Notes under the pieces: model-generated
What the model was told of the DNA's origin: nothing
The model's input: only the letters and a program-made list of their open reading frames with translations
The model's database searches: none
Shown here: in pieces, positions 12,220 to 26,344 of the stretch
How positions within the stretch are numbered: the first letter of the stretch is position 1
Layout of the letters: every line of letters begins with the position of its first letter
Assembly (NCBI RefSeq): GCF_000004075.3
Contig: NC_026656.2
Location: 14,012,001-14,076,000 of the forward strand
Direction: 5' to 3'
Length of the DNA: 64,000 nucleotides
DNA from: Cucumis sativus
Taxonomy: Eukaryota; Streptophyta; Magnoliopsida; Cucurbitales; Cucurbitaceae
Made by a program: the position numbers and the translations under genes

Positions 12220-14456
12220 TAGTATAGGATTTAGATAGCAATTAGAAATCTTTCTTTTAGTATTTATGTTGCTGCTGGAACTTCTTACCGTCAATGAAAG
12301 AAGACAAGAAAAACTGGACCGTCAAATCGAAAATTTCATCAACAATTCACCATGCTATTGTGGAGAATGAAGATTGTTGTTTTCTTGCCCAGGAAACTCT
12401 TTATGATATTCTTTGTCATTTATCATTAGCTCTGGGCTGGAGAAAAGGTTATGTAGGAGGTAGAAGAATTTTGATTTATTTGGGGTTTCTTTTTCCCTCT
12501 CCCATGTTAGCATAATTGTAATATGAGTTTACTTTTTTTATGCCTACTTGAAAATCATTAGTATAATAGAACTAGTTAAAGAAATATATCAAAATCAACT
12601 TTTACAATGAAAATGTTAAATTTGTGGGTTATATTTAACTATTGGTCACATGAGAAGCTTTTAAGAATTGCATAGGATTTACCTAACAAATATTTAACTA
12701 TTGGTGGAACCCCCCATTTTCTCACAAGAAGGCTAAAGATTTTCTTCTCATTTCTTCCTTTCCCATTTGATTATGTTCTTCCATTTCTAATATGTCATGA
12801 ACTAATATTTTAACATCTCATGCACTAAGTAGAATCAAATTTTAAAAAATTAAAGTGTTAGTCTGATAACTACTTTGTTATTTATTTTTGTTTTAAAAAA
12901 CTAAGTCTATGTTCGTTTTCATTTTTAGAATAATTTGTTTTTAATTATAATGATTGAATTTTTAACTAATATTTAAAAAAACACGAACTTTTTAAAGTGG
13001 TTTCTTTTAAAAAAATAGAACAAAATGCGAAAATATTTACACATATAGAACAAATATGAAAAATAAAAAAGCTCACATGCCCCCAATGTAAAATAGCAAA
13101 AATACTTTGATTAAATGGTCACACATGTGCAAAAATGATATTGTACTTAGTTTAATCTAAACGATTTTGGTAGAATATTTGATAATGAAAAAAAGAATAA
13201 GAACACAATAACATTGAACATGAGAGAGGATGAAGAAATTCTTAAAAAGAAAATTTAGAATTTATCGAAAAGTTAAATCAACCTATACAAATTTCACATG
13301 CATTTTTAATTATGTTATAGGATCTAAAAAAACAATTTAAAAAATAAAAGTATGATAATTACGAAAATGAAGTATAAATGATTGAAATTTATTTAATTGT
13401 TGAAGTCCAATTAAGTATATTTATGTTTGGTTGGATTTGGAAATTGTGAAAACATATTGAATTGAAGAGGCAAAATGAAAAAGTTAGAAGCAGTAAGTCT
13501 AAGTCCAAATTAGCTCATCTTTCAACATTAATATCAGATGTACTTTCCCTTTTTATTAAGGAAGACAGTACCAATCATTCCACCACTCTCACCATTTCCT
13601 TTCTCTCTCCCCCGGTTGTCTCCACTCTCCCCGCCCCCACGTCGCCCCCCTTCCTTCCGGACATGCTCCACTGTGTATGTTCCCCCGCCGTTGCCGGAAT
13701 CTTGTTTTTGGGTAGGATTTTGGATATTTTGGATTGTTTCTAACTTTGTTTTTGGTAGGATCTTATTTAGTCATTGGATGTTTTGCCTAAGTATTATTTT
13801 ACCCATTGAAGGTTTGAGCTGATCGGAGCAGGTGTTCTGCATGGGAAACGGATTTTGTGGACATTTTTAGTAAGTATTAAGGCTCCAAGGCCCCAAAGAT
13901 TCTGTTTTGATTGCTGAAAGTTGGATTTATAACTCTTATTTGTGGTTTTTATTTAGATTGGGTTTTTCCTTTTGTGGAGTTTGGAAGTGATTTTGGATCA
14001 AAGTTAAACTTCAGTTGTTTGGAGATTTTTGGAATGAATTCTTGTTTGGAATTAGGCCTTGATTTGCTCATTTAAGTTGTGGTTTATTTGGCCATTGTTT
14101 CATGGTTTCTAGTCTTCTTCATTTGGTAACAATGCTACACCTGGCTTCTTCATTTGTTCTACTTTTCCCATTTCTCTGGGATAATTGTGATCGTTGTGGG
14201 ATGATACTGTTGTGCAATCATACTGTTCTGGTTTCGAATTGGATTAATAGGGAATATAGTGATTTATACTTCTGAACTTGAGGGCTTTTATCAATTTAAG
14301 CCCTGAACAAATAATTGTATGAGTTTAAACCATGAACTTTTGCTAGTATATCAATTTACACTCTCCATTACAGTAATCTTTGCCATCGAAGTTTGAAAAC
14401 ATTATAGGTTTTGTTTTCTTAAATGCTCAATTATCTAGGAGATAAAGGGCGAGAGG
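12220..14456. other. Spacer and 5' leader of GH43 copy 2
   Basis: 12220-13440 is AT-rich without a gene. 13560-13720 is an unusually pyrimidine/C-rich stretch that resembles a first untranslated exon. The acceptor AG at 14406-14407 opens the short leader directly before the ATG at 14457, mirroring copy 1 (2687-2688). Open frames at 13462-13822 lie in this C-rich leader and have no family features. Confidence 0.45.
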
Positions 14457-17090
14457 ATGGAGATGAGGAACAAATTCAGGAAATCCACTACTTTACGTTG
14501 TGATTCACAGAGCAAATGTTTGATATCTGTGGTAATTGGGAGTCTAATGGTGTGCATTCTTTTGCTGAGTTTACTTTCTCCTACAAGCCGCAAAAATGAG
14601 ATGGGTCAGGGTATCCAAATTCGAACGAGTCATCATCTTCACTTACGAGAACTTCAAGAGGTGGAAGAAGAAAACATTCAAATTCCCCCTCCCCATAAGA
14701 GACCTCGACGTGCACCGAAGCGAAGACCAAAACGAATGACCCCACTGATTGATGAATTTCTTGATGAAGATTCACAGCTTAGACGCAAGTTCTTTCCTGA
14801 TCATAAAACTTTCATTGATCCGATGATCACGGGAAATGATAGTATGTTCTATTATCCAGGGAGAGTTTGGCTAGATACTGAAGGGAATCCCATTCAAGCT
14901 CACGGAGGTGGAGTGATATTTGATGAAAGATCCGAAACATACTATTGGTATGGAGAGTATAAAGATGGTCCCACCTACCATGCTCACGAAAAGGGAGCTG
15001 CACGGGTAAAAGCTATAGTCTGTCTTTTTGGACCTCCATTTTCTGTTATGCTAGTCTTATGCTTCCATGGATAACAAATTTCCTATTGCATAAACTCTTG
15101 GTGTGCATCTCTATGATCTTGAATGGAAACAACAGACTTTGATTAGTGGTTCAGTCTTTTTTCCTCATCTGTTTCTTAATAGTGTCTTGTCTATTATGGC
15201 AATTTCCAATGTCAATTTTTGTTTTCTTTTTATGATAAGTAGTTTCTTTTTTCTTTCTTTTGTTATTTTGTACAGCTTACTTCCTCTACTTGGATTGCTC
15301 ATCCTAGGCTTTTTAGTAATTAGTCCATAAGACTCCATTTTAATTTAGAGTGGAAGGTCTTTTTGTAATCCTTCTTTAGGGAAAAGGGATGCCTTATCCC
15401 TTTGTCCCCTAGGTTGTTTTTTGTTTGGCTTTGGCTGTTTGAATGAATCTGTGAGACCTCCTATTAAACAAGCTCATGTGAGGAATGTTTTGGGAATGAG
15501 AAAGCACTAGAGGAGAAGTGGCTCTCTTGGAATAGCCATGACTTATGGTTTTCTTTGTGTTCTCTGCGTTTTCTGCTTGTTTTGATGTTCGCATTGATTT
15601 CAATTGTAATCATTGAACTCTATAGTTGAGTACTTTTGAGTTATCATAGAAATACTGGGAGGAAGATAGTCCCTTGTTCTTGGCCGTCCTTCTTTAGTTC
15701 TATGCCACCAGCTTTAAATTTATCACATTTTCCTCCTAAGAAGTGAGTACACTATGGTTTGGCAAGCGTGTTTGTGTCAGACATTTGGGCACTCCGACAC
15801 TTGTTTGACATGTATCAAATGCTTGTCAATGAAACAAATGTGTTAGATATACATAGAACACTTGTTGAGTAGACTAAAGAGAAACATAAATGAGAATAAT
15901 AATAAATTTTGAGTGTGTAATCATACAAGTGAATCAACCCATTAACTTTGAATTTTCTTCTAATATAGAAATGTATATTTTAATAAATGTATCCTTGTCA
16001 TGTTGTGCCCTAGATTTTTAGAAAATGATAACTTGTCATGTTTGTGTCGTGTCGTGTCCGTATCTGTGCTTCTTGGTTTTCTACAGTATTTTATCGATTC
16101 TTTGTTTTAGTATTTCACTATTAACTTCTGCTGTCTTTTCATCTTTTTTTCACTTGAATAATTAATTCATTCTCTATATGAGCAACAAATTAGCCTTTGG
16201 AACTATCCTAAAACATTTTGGCATTTTATGATTAGGTTGACATTATAGGAATTGGTTGCTACTCTTCCAAAGACTTGTGGAGCTGGAAAAATGAAGGCAT
16301 TGTTTTGGCAGCGGAAGAAACAGATGAGACCCATGATCTTCATAAATCGAATGTGCTTGAGAGGCCGAAAGTAATCTACAATTCAAGGACTGGAAAATAT
16401 GTAATGTGGATGCATATTGATAATGTGAACTATACAAAGGCTTCTGTTGGTGTTGCCATCAGTGATTACCCAAACGGTCCATTCCATTATCTCCAGAGCA
16501 AAAGACCCCATGGATTTGACAGTAGAGACATGACAATCTTCAAAGATGACAATGGTACAGCCTATCTCATTTACTCATCCCAAGGCAATAGTGAGCTTCA
16601 TGTAGGACCTCTCTCAGAAGATTATCTCGACGTGACCAATGTAGCAAGAAGGATTCTCATCGGCCAACATCGAGAAGCACCAGCTTTGTTCAAACATAAG
16701 GGAACTTACTATATGATCACATCAGGGTGCACGGGATGGGCTCCGAACGAGGCACTGGCACACGCAGCAGAGTCAATAATGGGTCCATGGGAGACAATAG
16801 GAAACCCATGTATAGGAGAAAACAAGATGTTTCGACTGGCGACATTCTTGTCTCAGAGCACATTTGTTATTCCTCTACCTTCTTCATACCCCAACTTGTT
16901 TATTTTCATGGCAGACCGATGGAACCCTGCCGATCTTAGAGACTCGAGGTACGTTTGGTTGCCATTGATGGTTGGTGGACTTGTGGATCAACCCCTTGAC
17001 TACAATTTTAGGTTCCCTTTGTGGTCAAGAGTGTCTATATATTGGCATAGGAAGTGGAGGCTTCCTCAAGGCTGGAATTCATTGAAATGA
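14457..17090 (+). CDS. GH43: Glycosyl hydrolase family 43 protein, copy 2 (Golgi-type exo-beta-1,3-galactosidase family)
   Basis: Tandem paralogue of the gene at 2740. Exons 14457-15005 and 16236-17090 join in phase 0 at the same codon as in copy 1 and encode 467 residues. The one-residue difference is an extra Ser in IPLPSSYPNLF. The same parts are present: N-terminal anchor (ISVVIGSLMVCILLLSLL), basic stem, AHGGG, HGFDSRDMT, GQHREAPA, TSGCTGWAPNEA and RWNPADLRDSRY. No family motif I checked is lost, so both copies look functional. The intron is 1230 bp against 4329 bp in copy 1. The expected role is trimming of beta-1,3-galactan side chains of arabinogalactan proteins in the Golgi, from the Arabidopsis homologues. 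Different expression of the copies is possible but not visible here. Confidence 0.93.
15740..16080. repeat. Probable small transposon relic in GH43 copy 2 intron
   Basis: This part of the copy 2 intron has no counterpart that I see in copy 1. It contains GTGTCAGACATTTGGGCACT near the left and GTGTCGTGTCGTGTCCGT near the right, words common in dispersed plant repeats. No clear terminal repeats or target duplication were found. Class unknown. Confidence 0.3.
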
Positions 17091-17942
17091 TACAAATTGT
17101 TCTTAAATTTCCCCCTCTGTGTACCATATAAGAAAGTTCCTTCTTCGACTCTTTAGGTGTCCTAACAGTATTCATCACTAATGCAATAATGTTCACTAGT
17201 TCATGTTATAGGCACAAAATATTTAACCCTTGAAGGATTTTACATGTTTTTCTTTGTTTAAATTTTTTTTATGAGGTTTATGTTAGGCTTGTAGTTTCTA
17301 TTAGTTCATACTTGATCTTGGGTTATAATTTTATGATCTCCAAAAATCTCATTACAAGTTCATTCAACAGCATGCCCAATAAGAAGAGCATACGAAACAA
17401 AGTTTAAGATCATAACAACGAAGATTTTGGGATAGATAATCAACCTCGTTCGAGTTGGAGCATGAATATTTCAAATTTTTCTTATATTTTTGCATCAAAT
17501 TTATTATGGATATACACCAATGATAATAAAACTCAGAATATTTCTTACGAACACTTTTTTTCAACATACAACTCCAAGATAGAGACTGAATCTTCAACCT
17601 CAAGAATGAAGGTAATTGTTATTGTGCCAACTTGACCTATTACTATAATTTAAATGCATATTTTTCTATGATTTTTTTAAACCTCTATTATAGACTTTTG
17701 ACATATTTTGCTACGTCTACAATTTTTTAAAATGTTGTTGTATATACTAATACTTTGAATCTAATTGCTATTTTTTCAACTATCCATATTCATAAATATA
17801 ACAAAATACCAGGATAGATTGCTAAGGATCTTTTGCGGACTTAAGGACTAAAAAATCTCGAGTTCAAATCGGATCGAATCAAATTTTAATAAGTCTTTCA
17901 ATAAATAAAAATAATACACTAAAGCACGTGCGAAGGCTAAAT
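17091..17942. other. Spacer between convergent GH43 copy 2 and GRAS gene
   Basis: AT-rich. It should hold the 3' ends of two convergent transcripts. No coding frame with family features and no structured repeat was noticed. Confidence 0.4.
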
Positions 17943-20900
17943 TCACACGGGTGTCTTCTCTCCGTCTACCTGTCCAGGCACCCACGCGGCGGCCCAAACC
18001 ACCGGCTGCCCCTTCCAAGCCAAGAACATCCCGGCTCCAGCTCCGTCGCCATCCATCACTGTCCACCCATCCTTGTACCTCCTCAATAGCGCGCGTACAT
18101 CATCATTTACATCCTCACTAAACGACACCGGTTTAAAACCGCCGTCATGCATACGACGGACCCAACGCGCCGCCGTCTCACGCCTCTCCACCGATTCCGC
18201 CAGCCCGCGTGCAAGCAAGTCCACGACGGCGCGTCCAGCTGCGCGTTCAAGCATTAGCCTTTCGTCAGTGACGACCGGGAAACTTCCGTCCAAAGAATCG
18301 AAGTAAAGCCTAAACCACCGTAAACACTCCTGAAGGTGTTTGACAAAGTCGTCGGCGCCGCCGTGGGCGTTGAGATCGGCTTCCTCCTCAACGACAGTGA
18401 TAATCTTGGGCCGCAATGATCGGAATAACGATATGAGAAAATCGCGGCGGTTTTGAAGGGGGGCGACGGAGCGCAAGGCACCGGAGCAGTTGACGGCGAC
18501 GGCCTCGTCGTGTTTGAGGGGTAAATTTGTAAAATCGAAGTGCGAAACGTCGCCATAGTGGAAAATGGGTTTGAATTTGAAGGGAATTCCCATAAGCCTT
18601 GCGAACTTCTCTAGTCTTCTACTTATTTCCTTCATCAACTTCTGAGATTAATGCATTTATGTCAAAAAAGCAACGAGTAGAAGTATTTGTGTTTTCCTTT
18701 TAAATGAGTAATCATAGTTTTACAATATTTCAATCAATTTCCATTGAAGGAGAAACCACAATAACATAAAAAATAATAGCAGAGGAAAAACAATATCATG
18801 ATGGGTATTATATTATTGTTCTAGTTTTTGAAAAACATTTAGTTCATATTAACATCCACCAACATTTATCTAAATATATCCTTAGTTATATGGGATATTT
18901 GACTGATTTTATTGCCATCAAAACTTAGGATATCATATTTTGAAGTATATTCAGTATTATGTCAAACATTATGATCATGTTCTGTGTTGGGTGTGTTAGA
19001 TTACAAAAGATTTTTTTCCTACTTGTTGATATGTTTAGTTTAGTACATGTTTGTTGGTTTTGTTTAGAGAATATCTTATTCTTCCTTGAAGATCATCTTA
19101 AGCTGAGGTTGAAGCATACGTTTTATGGTATTGTTTATTTTTTAGAGTTAGCCTTTTTGAATGAGAAGAAAGGATGTGTTTAAGGGTTTTAGCGATTATT
19201 CAAAGAAAAATACCCAAAAGCACTTGTTTGTTAATCTTTGTGTGTCTTAATTTGTTGTTTGAGGATGTTGCCAGTAGTCATTTAGACAAGATGAAAGTGT
19301 GTGTTCATATGTTGTTTATGGTGATATGAGTGGAAAAGAGTTTATCCACTATTTAACTTGGAAAAACTATTTCAGAAGAGCTCACTCTTAAAGAGAGTTT
19401 GATCTCATCTAAGTAAGAAAAGCTTTTATGTGAATGTGATTATGTGTGAGCTCAAACTTGAGGGAGTCTATCTGATCACTACATTGTTATAATCACTTAA
19501 CTCTTTATATAATGAAGTTTGTTTCCACTAGACTGCAACTCCCCCTTCCACAAGAATATAATAACGAATTTACAGTGAACTGGACTATCAATATTTGTGT
19601 TTATCTATCTATATGTTGTCATTGTATGATATTAAGTTATATTTTTATTATTCATCGCTCTTACAACATCATGCTTGACTTCTGTACTATGTGTTTTAGA
19701 TCCACTTTAAAAATTAAAATGGATAATTCATAGTCTTGAAATTTAGAAATTACCTAGGACAATTTTCACTTTCAACCTTCATAATAGTAGGAGCATCTTG
19801 TATCTCTAATAATAGTACATGTCAATAATAAAGGTATGTCTAATTTCAAGGAAATTTTTTAACTTTTGAGACTAAATTATTACAGAATCGAAATTACGAA
19901 AACTTATTATAAATAACTGTTTAAGAAATCCCTTTTAAATTACTAAAAAGTGCTTTTAGATGTAATACCTAGAAAGGAAAGTAGTTCTTATTAAACATAA
20001 TTAGAGTTACCTTATGAGCTCGTAGGGTTCCTTCCGATTTGGCTGCAACCAAGGTAGTTAGAGTAAGGTGCGGAGTTTGGTCCGATTGTGTTGCCAAAGC
20101 TTCAATAAAAGTTGGCCATTGAGTGCAAAATGAGGAGTAACTTCCAGCAATATCAATTATATGCAACTTCTTTTCACCTTGTAAAGCTTCCATTAAGGAG
20201 CCATTTGAAGCAACATAGCCAAATCTCATCCATGGACTCACCTCCTCAAACTTCAACACCATTCTTCTCATCGACTCGAAACACGACTGTTTCTCCAATG
20301 CTGCTGCCAAGGTTCCATAGCACTTGGCGCCTGAGTCGGTGACCCGACTGAACATGCCTTGAAGGAAGTAGAACGCTAGCTTTTGATCGATGTCGCCGTA
20401 TGGAGAACCAAGCTCATTCAACACCCACATGAGGTGTTGGATTCGAGGAGTGTTATTGTTGACGATAGCAATGGCTGTTTGGAGGAGTATTGTAGAAGCC
20501 CATTCTTCAGAAAGATCAAAGTTTGGGTCTTGATCAACTGGAGCAACAACACCTGAACATATACTATGTTGGATGAACATAGAAATATATATATCTCAAA
20601 ATCAATTGACAAGTTGATAAGCGTAATAATTAACCATGAATCTTATAAAATTGGTTAGATTTCTCTTTCATTCCAATGTGAGATTTTCTCCCTGTCTAGA
20701 ATGTGTTAATCATTAATACATTTAAGCTCTTTGATAACCAACCAAATGTTCATCTTATGGTTCAATCATGCATATATACAAATTTTCTCAACTAAATCAC
20801 TTCTGATTTCATTTCACTTTCAACCAAGGAGAAGTGTTTACAAGATTATAAAAAATAAATAATAGAGACAAAAGTTCCATTTTTTTTTCTCTAATATAAC

Positions 20901-21441
20901 TTAACCCATCATCTAAACACTCATATTTAAAATGAGAAGTGTGAAAATAGTCTAATTCAATGAAAATGTTTCCTTATAAATATATCATCTTAAACTTTTA
21001 AATCTTTACATGAAACTGTCAATAAAATTTTAGATTTTTTTACCTTAAAAGAAAACGTTTAGAAAAAAGAACTTTACACTGTAATCCATCGACTAAAGCT
21101 TTCAAAGATTACGTTCATTAAAAAGTAGAATAACACAAAGAATTCGATGGTAGTTTAAGATCGTATGTACCAGTGGATGTAGTACTAGTCGTGGTGGTGG
21201 AACATTGAAGCTGTCGGAGTTGGTGGTGGTGGTGGTGACTTGAAGAAGAGGAAGCAGAGAAATGATCTTCATCCTCCATGAACAAATTGTTGAAGCATTC
21301 TTGAGATTGTGGGTTTTGAAGATAGAAATTATAATGATTTTGATCACTAGAATTCTTTGAGCTGCTGCTTGAATTATTGTTATAAGAATATTGATCAGAG
21401 GATTCAAGACGATCATTAACCAACCTTAACAAGGTATCCAT
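17943..21441 (-). CDS. SHR: SHORT-ROOT-like GRAS transcription factor
   Basis: Minus strand, three exons: 21441-21171, 20552-20011 and 18641-17943. Phases fit (ACT G|GT GTT, then AAG|AAG) and give 503 residues, close to the roughly 530 of Arabidopsis SHORT-ROOT. The start MDTLLRLVND matches the family N-terminus. A Ser/His/Thr-rich variable region follows (about 20-90). Then the GRAS domain: WASTILLQTA, LNELGSPYGD (LHR I region), KLHIIDIAG (VHIID motif, about 219-227), FCTQWPTFIEALA, RPKIITVVEEEADL, ERLMLERAAGRA (PFYRE region) and WKGQPVVWAAAW (SAW). SHR moves from stele to endodermis and with SCARECROW controls ground-tissue division; that role is inferred by homology. GRAS genes are usually intronless, so two introns (618 and 1369 bp) cutting the coding region are notable. 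Confidence 0.9.
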
Positions 21442-24400
21442 GAATGAGATTTCACTGAAGGAAAAAAACACCTTATAAATATATATAATTATTTTATTCA
21501 AGGTTTGATATATGAAATAATAAGATTTAGAAAAAAGCAACATGAAAGTGGGGAGAAGGCATTGGAATTAATGACAAGAAATTGAGAGGTCTGACAAAAG
21601 AGATGATAAAAGTGTTTGAGAAAAAAGGTTTTAAACAAATGAGGAGAGATCATTTCAAAACCCACACAACCCTAGTGGGTTTTGTACTTTTGTTTACCTT
21701 TCAACTCTCTATCCATCCTTTTTATCTTTCTTTCCCTCCCTCTCTGATCCCTCTCTCCCTCATCCTTATTATATTCAATGTGACCATCATAATATATTAT
21801 ATAGTTGTCATACAATTAATTAATAACATACAAACACAAGTAAAATAATTGTTATGACGTGCCTCTCTAAGTAAACTTCAAGGAAGGAAGACAACCTACA
21901 AGCACATGAAAAGAAAACATCGATGTGATGTTTACCACGTAACCTTGAAAGCTTAAGTCAGTATTTAACAAATGGTCAGAGTAAGCAAGAAAGGGGAAGA
22001 AAAGAATAACTTAATTACTTTGGGTGTTGCTTATGGCCCTCTTATTTATATCAAAATGAACTCAGAGTTCCAAATCCAAGAGGGGATTAGGAAATACAAA
22101 CTCGAACTGACCAAGTTTAGAGAGATGGAAGAATTTGAACTTAATTTCAAGGCAGAGAAAAAGTCAAAGACAGTTATGGTTGAACTATATAAGTTTCACT
22201 AATGTAACTATCCATCACATAATTAATTTCTAAGTGATATTGATGGTGGTAAAAGAGTGCCAAATGGAGGTTTTTGAGAAAAGAGAGAGAAAAAGGAATA
22301 ATATAGGATTAAGATCAGTAGTAAAGCTGCCGGCGTGTGAAATATCATCATCAACCTTCCACTTCCACCATGGCTGCTATTGCTAAACCCTTACACCTTG
22401 AAACACTATCAATATATATAATTTTTTGAAATTTGTTTACATAAACAAATGGAGTTGATAATAACATTATTGTTTTAGAGTACAAAAACAAAAGGGTAGG
22501 GTTTGTGGGGAATTTTAATATTGCTGAAAATTTATTTGTCTAAAAAAAAATGAAAAATGGTGTCTTTCAAAGGTGGGTTTTTTGTTATGATTATGTCCCA
22601 AACCCAAGTTGGAATTTATTTGTCTCAATCTCCTTGTCCTCAATCTCATTTTCTTCTTTTTATATATATATATGAATTTGTATATGTATTCTTTTTATTA
22701 TAATAAATGGAAGAAGAAAAATATTGAAAAAATATCCATTCACACTTTTCACTAATATGTTTACGTCAATTTATCTTATCGATTTAGTTAACTTTCAACT
22801 TTGAATGGTGTATCAATTCAATTTTAATATCTCTATTATATTTTATTTATATATATCTACGAAAGTTTAAAGTTTAAATTGATACAATCCAAAATTTAGG
22901 GATATAATATGATATTCATGCTAACACACGTACCTGAGATTATGATCTAATATCTATTTGATTTCTAAATTTCAAAACTAGTTTAAGAACTTAAAATTGG
23001 GATATGCTTTTTTTTATGGTGCGTACTCATGTGGGATATGTTTTTTTTAGGTGCGTACTCATCTTGTGTTTAATGTTAATATTGATTAATTAATTTATAA
23101 AGTATCCATATGTAATATTTTGTTTAAGTTTAGGATTAGTTTCTTTGATTTATTAATCTTATGGTTAGTTTTATTGATTAATTAAGATTAAGATTAGTTT
23201 GTATTCTAATTGATTGTTTCGCGACGATAACTACTAGAACTCAAAAAGAAGTTGTCTAAGTCGATATAAAATAGTGACAAAAAGACTAACTCAACAAACT
23301 AATAACTATTAGTGCGTACTTATATATATATACACTGTTTTAGAATATGTATTAGTACTAAATAAATAGAATAGACACAATTAGTGAAAGCTACGTTGCT
23401 AGAGAAGAACAAATTGTTATTATTATTATTATTATTATCTTATTTTAATATAGGAGTAGTGACAATCTATATACCCAAATTAAAAGAACTTAATTAAATT
23501 ATATATTTTAGTACTTCATAAACTTTAACGTGATAATGTATATATTTTATGTTTAAAAATATTTTAATTAAGGTGATTAAATTTTTAAGTTTTTTACTAT
23601 ATAGCAAGTCCTTATCCTTGTTAGTAAAATGCCCCATGTATGTGTATTAATACTAATGGTAAATAAGTGATTGATTTGGTACATAGTTGGATAACTTTAT
23701 CAGTATCAAAGTTTTACATTGGCTATGTAACTAAGTTCTTATCTAGTGGATAATAGATGCTAGCAATGCATCTAACCCAAGTGGAAGATCATGGGAATAA
23801 CTATTTTCATTGAGTGAAATCAAAAGAAAAATTATGGAAGAGTTTATGTCTATAATTGTGGAGATAATTTGAGAGTTCTTATCCCTACGAGTAGTATTAG
23901 AGTCATGTTAGTAAAATTCTCAAATGCCAATAAAAGAGATGTAGTGAAGTCTCGAAAGTAGTCATAGTGTGATTTGTGGCTACTTTATCGGATAGGCGAT
24001 ATGCTCTAGTGAAAGAGAATTAACCTAAATAAGAATTAATGTAGATAGTTGACTATACAAGGGAAGAAGATTTAGTGGCCGTTTGTTCAAGAGAAATGTT
24101 AGTTTGGAATACAACTAAAATTCTAGACAAGATGATGATCATGAATATATTAGTATATAACGTTTGGGCTTGAAACTCAAAATAACGCAACCAACGACGA
24201 GGATTATGCCAATAATTTCATGTCAGTAAAAAGTTATTTGGAGGATTGTTGTCCTCAATAGGCAAACCAACAACTTCAATATAAATTAATATTCCCTTTT
24301 CATCATGTTCAATTAAATAATTTGGCTTCCCTATACCATTGTTTTGTTAATTACCAAAATGTTTTGTCAAATCATTCACTTTGTTAGTCTAATATAATTA

Positions 24401-26344
24401 TCAACATGTAATAATGTTAGCATTTAAGTAGTTGATGTTAAAAAGACTTGATGATTAAAATAAACACACACAACAACTCATTATCAAAGTTTTAGAAACT
24501 AATTAAGATTAGCAAATGAAATAAAATATTGGGAAAATTTATAAATTTAGCCCTTGAATTAATGATAATATATATAACTTTTTAATGACATCAAAGGAAT
24601 AATTGATTCATTAGTCTATTGTTTGGTTAAGTACCCCATCCAACATGTTACATCATAATCTTTGAAAAAACTTGTATTTAGTATATTTGGAGATATACCA
24701 AATAACAACTAATTAATAATAATAGCTACTATTTTGGAGTCTTCCTTCTTAAGGGAAAAAGAAAATAGAATGGGATGAGTATTGAAATTTTGTTTAATAA
24801 TTGTTCAATTATTTGAAATTTTCTAAACAATATTTCACTTTCCAATTAGAAACCCCATATATTTATAAACTTGAAAAAACCAAGTCAAAACACACTTTTT
24901 AATTTAATAATTAAGGAAAAGAAAGACCAAAAGACTTAGACAAAAAAAATGTTTGATTAAATTAATTAATGTTGTCCCTCCCTTAATCTCTCACCTAATT
25001 AATTATATAATCAAGGCATGTTTTCCAATAATTACAAGTAAACAATCGTTAATTATATATTAGGGATATAGGAAGACCAAGGAAGTTTCTTTTGGATATA
25101 ATTTTAGAACATATATGGTAATGTATATTACATAATGACAAATTTGTAAGCTTATTGTATAATGATTCTTTCACAACTTTTAGAGTTTTGATTTTGATTT
25201 TAGTTATAATCATTGAATCAATTTATTTTATATGAAGCGTTGATCCAATTAAAAAGGAAAATTTTACAATTATTAATCATTAAAAATTAATTAAGTTGGG
25301 CTATATTATGTAGAATGACTTTTTCTTTTCTTTTTGAAAACTACCTAAAAGTTTAGAATCTTTCCAAGTGCATATTTGATTAGAAGTTTGGATTGATATA
25401 CATGATTGATACCATAGGAGTTTTTTATTTGAAGTTTTTGTAATGACAATGATGGTTTTTATTGTAAAAATGATTTTTGGGTTTAGGGTTTGAAAAGTAT
25501 GAGGATATACATCATCTCGTCAATTATTTGTGCCATATAGTCTCGTAATATATATGTTATTTAAGAATGACTTAACTAATGTATATGTGATGTTATACTA
25601 GCCATTGCATAAAAGTTCGAGGTTATTAATGTAGGTGAACCGTGTACAAGAAATAACAAGATATGATAGGTAATTGATAAGGTTTAGTGAGTCTTTACTT
25701 TGTTAACACAATGGATACAAGTTACATGAGCATAACTCAGCCGATGTGCGATCAAAATCTCAAGGTCTGAAATTTGATCTCTCAACCTATATTTTAAAAA
25801 GAAAGAATTTGATCTAAATCATTATTGTAGAGATATGTGAGTTGGGGTATTCGATGTTTGTGTAAGACAGCTAAAACCACAAAATATGTAATCCCTGTTT
25901 GTAAAATTTGTTACTTATGAAACGATTAACATTTCATTGAATTGTCATATATATGACTTAATGATCTAATCTTGAGTAAATACTGTGAAGATTTAACCAA
26001 ATAGGGAGTTGGAAACATATACTCATAAGACGAAATTGATCATTTTCTAGAGTAGATTATGAACCGCTCACTTAAGTGTTAATTTAGACAATTTAATAAA
26101 AGGGATCCCCACCCGTTCATTAGTTCAAGGGAGAGTTAAGTTTGTGGTTAAATAATCACAGACACACTAACCATTAGAGGACTTTAGAGACGAAATGAAT
26201 TGAAAATATAACAATCAAACAATATTTCGATAAAATTTAAATGTAATTGTTTAAGTTTGTTAGTAAAAAACCATATCACTTTTATAAGTTCTTTAAAAAG
26301 TTGCTATACATTTAATTCTACCTAATCCAATTATCAGAAAATAT
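21442..26344. other. Upstream region of the GRAS gene and long spacer
   Basis: About 4.9 kb of AT-rich DNA without a recognisable gene. The part next to 21441 should hold the SHR-like promoter. A short (TTA)n microsatellite lies near 23417-23438. The open frames at 21582-22202 have no family features. Confidence 0.4.
25715..25805 (+). repeat. tRNA-derived SINE-like relic
   Basis: GAGCATAACTCAGCCGATG looks like a decayed pol III A box (tRNA D-arm type). About 30 bp downstream GTCTGAAATTTGATCTCTC resembles a B box (GGTTCGAATCC type). Spacing is roughly that of a tRNA, but the strand ends cannot pair into a tRNA cloverleaf, so a SINE relic is more likely than a tRNA gene. Confidence 0.35.

Noticed and set aside
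18073-18556. Frames overlapping the third GRAS exon
   Set aside because: Shadows of the GC-rich SAW/PFYRE coding sequence in other frames.
25715-25805. tRNA gene
   Set aside because: A- and B-box-like words are present, but no acceptor stem or cloverleaf can be formed; more like a SINE relic.
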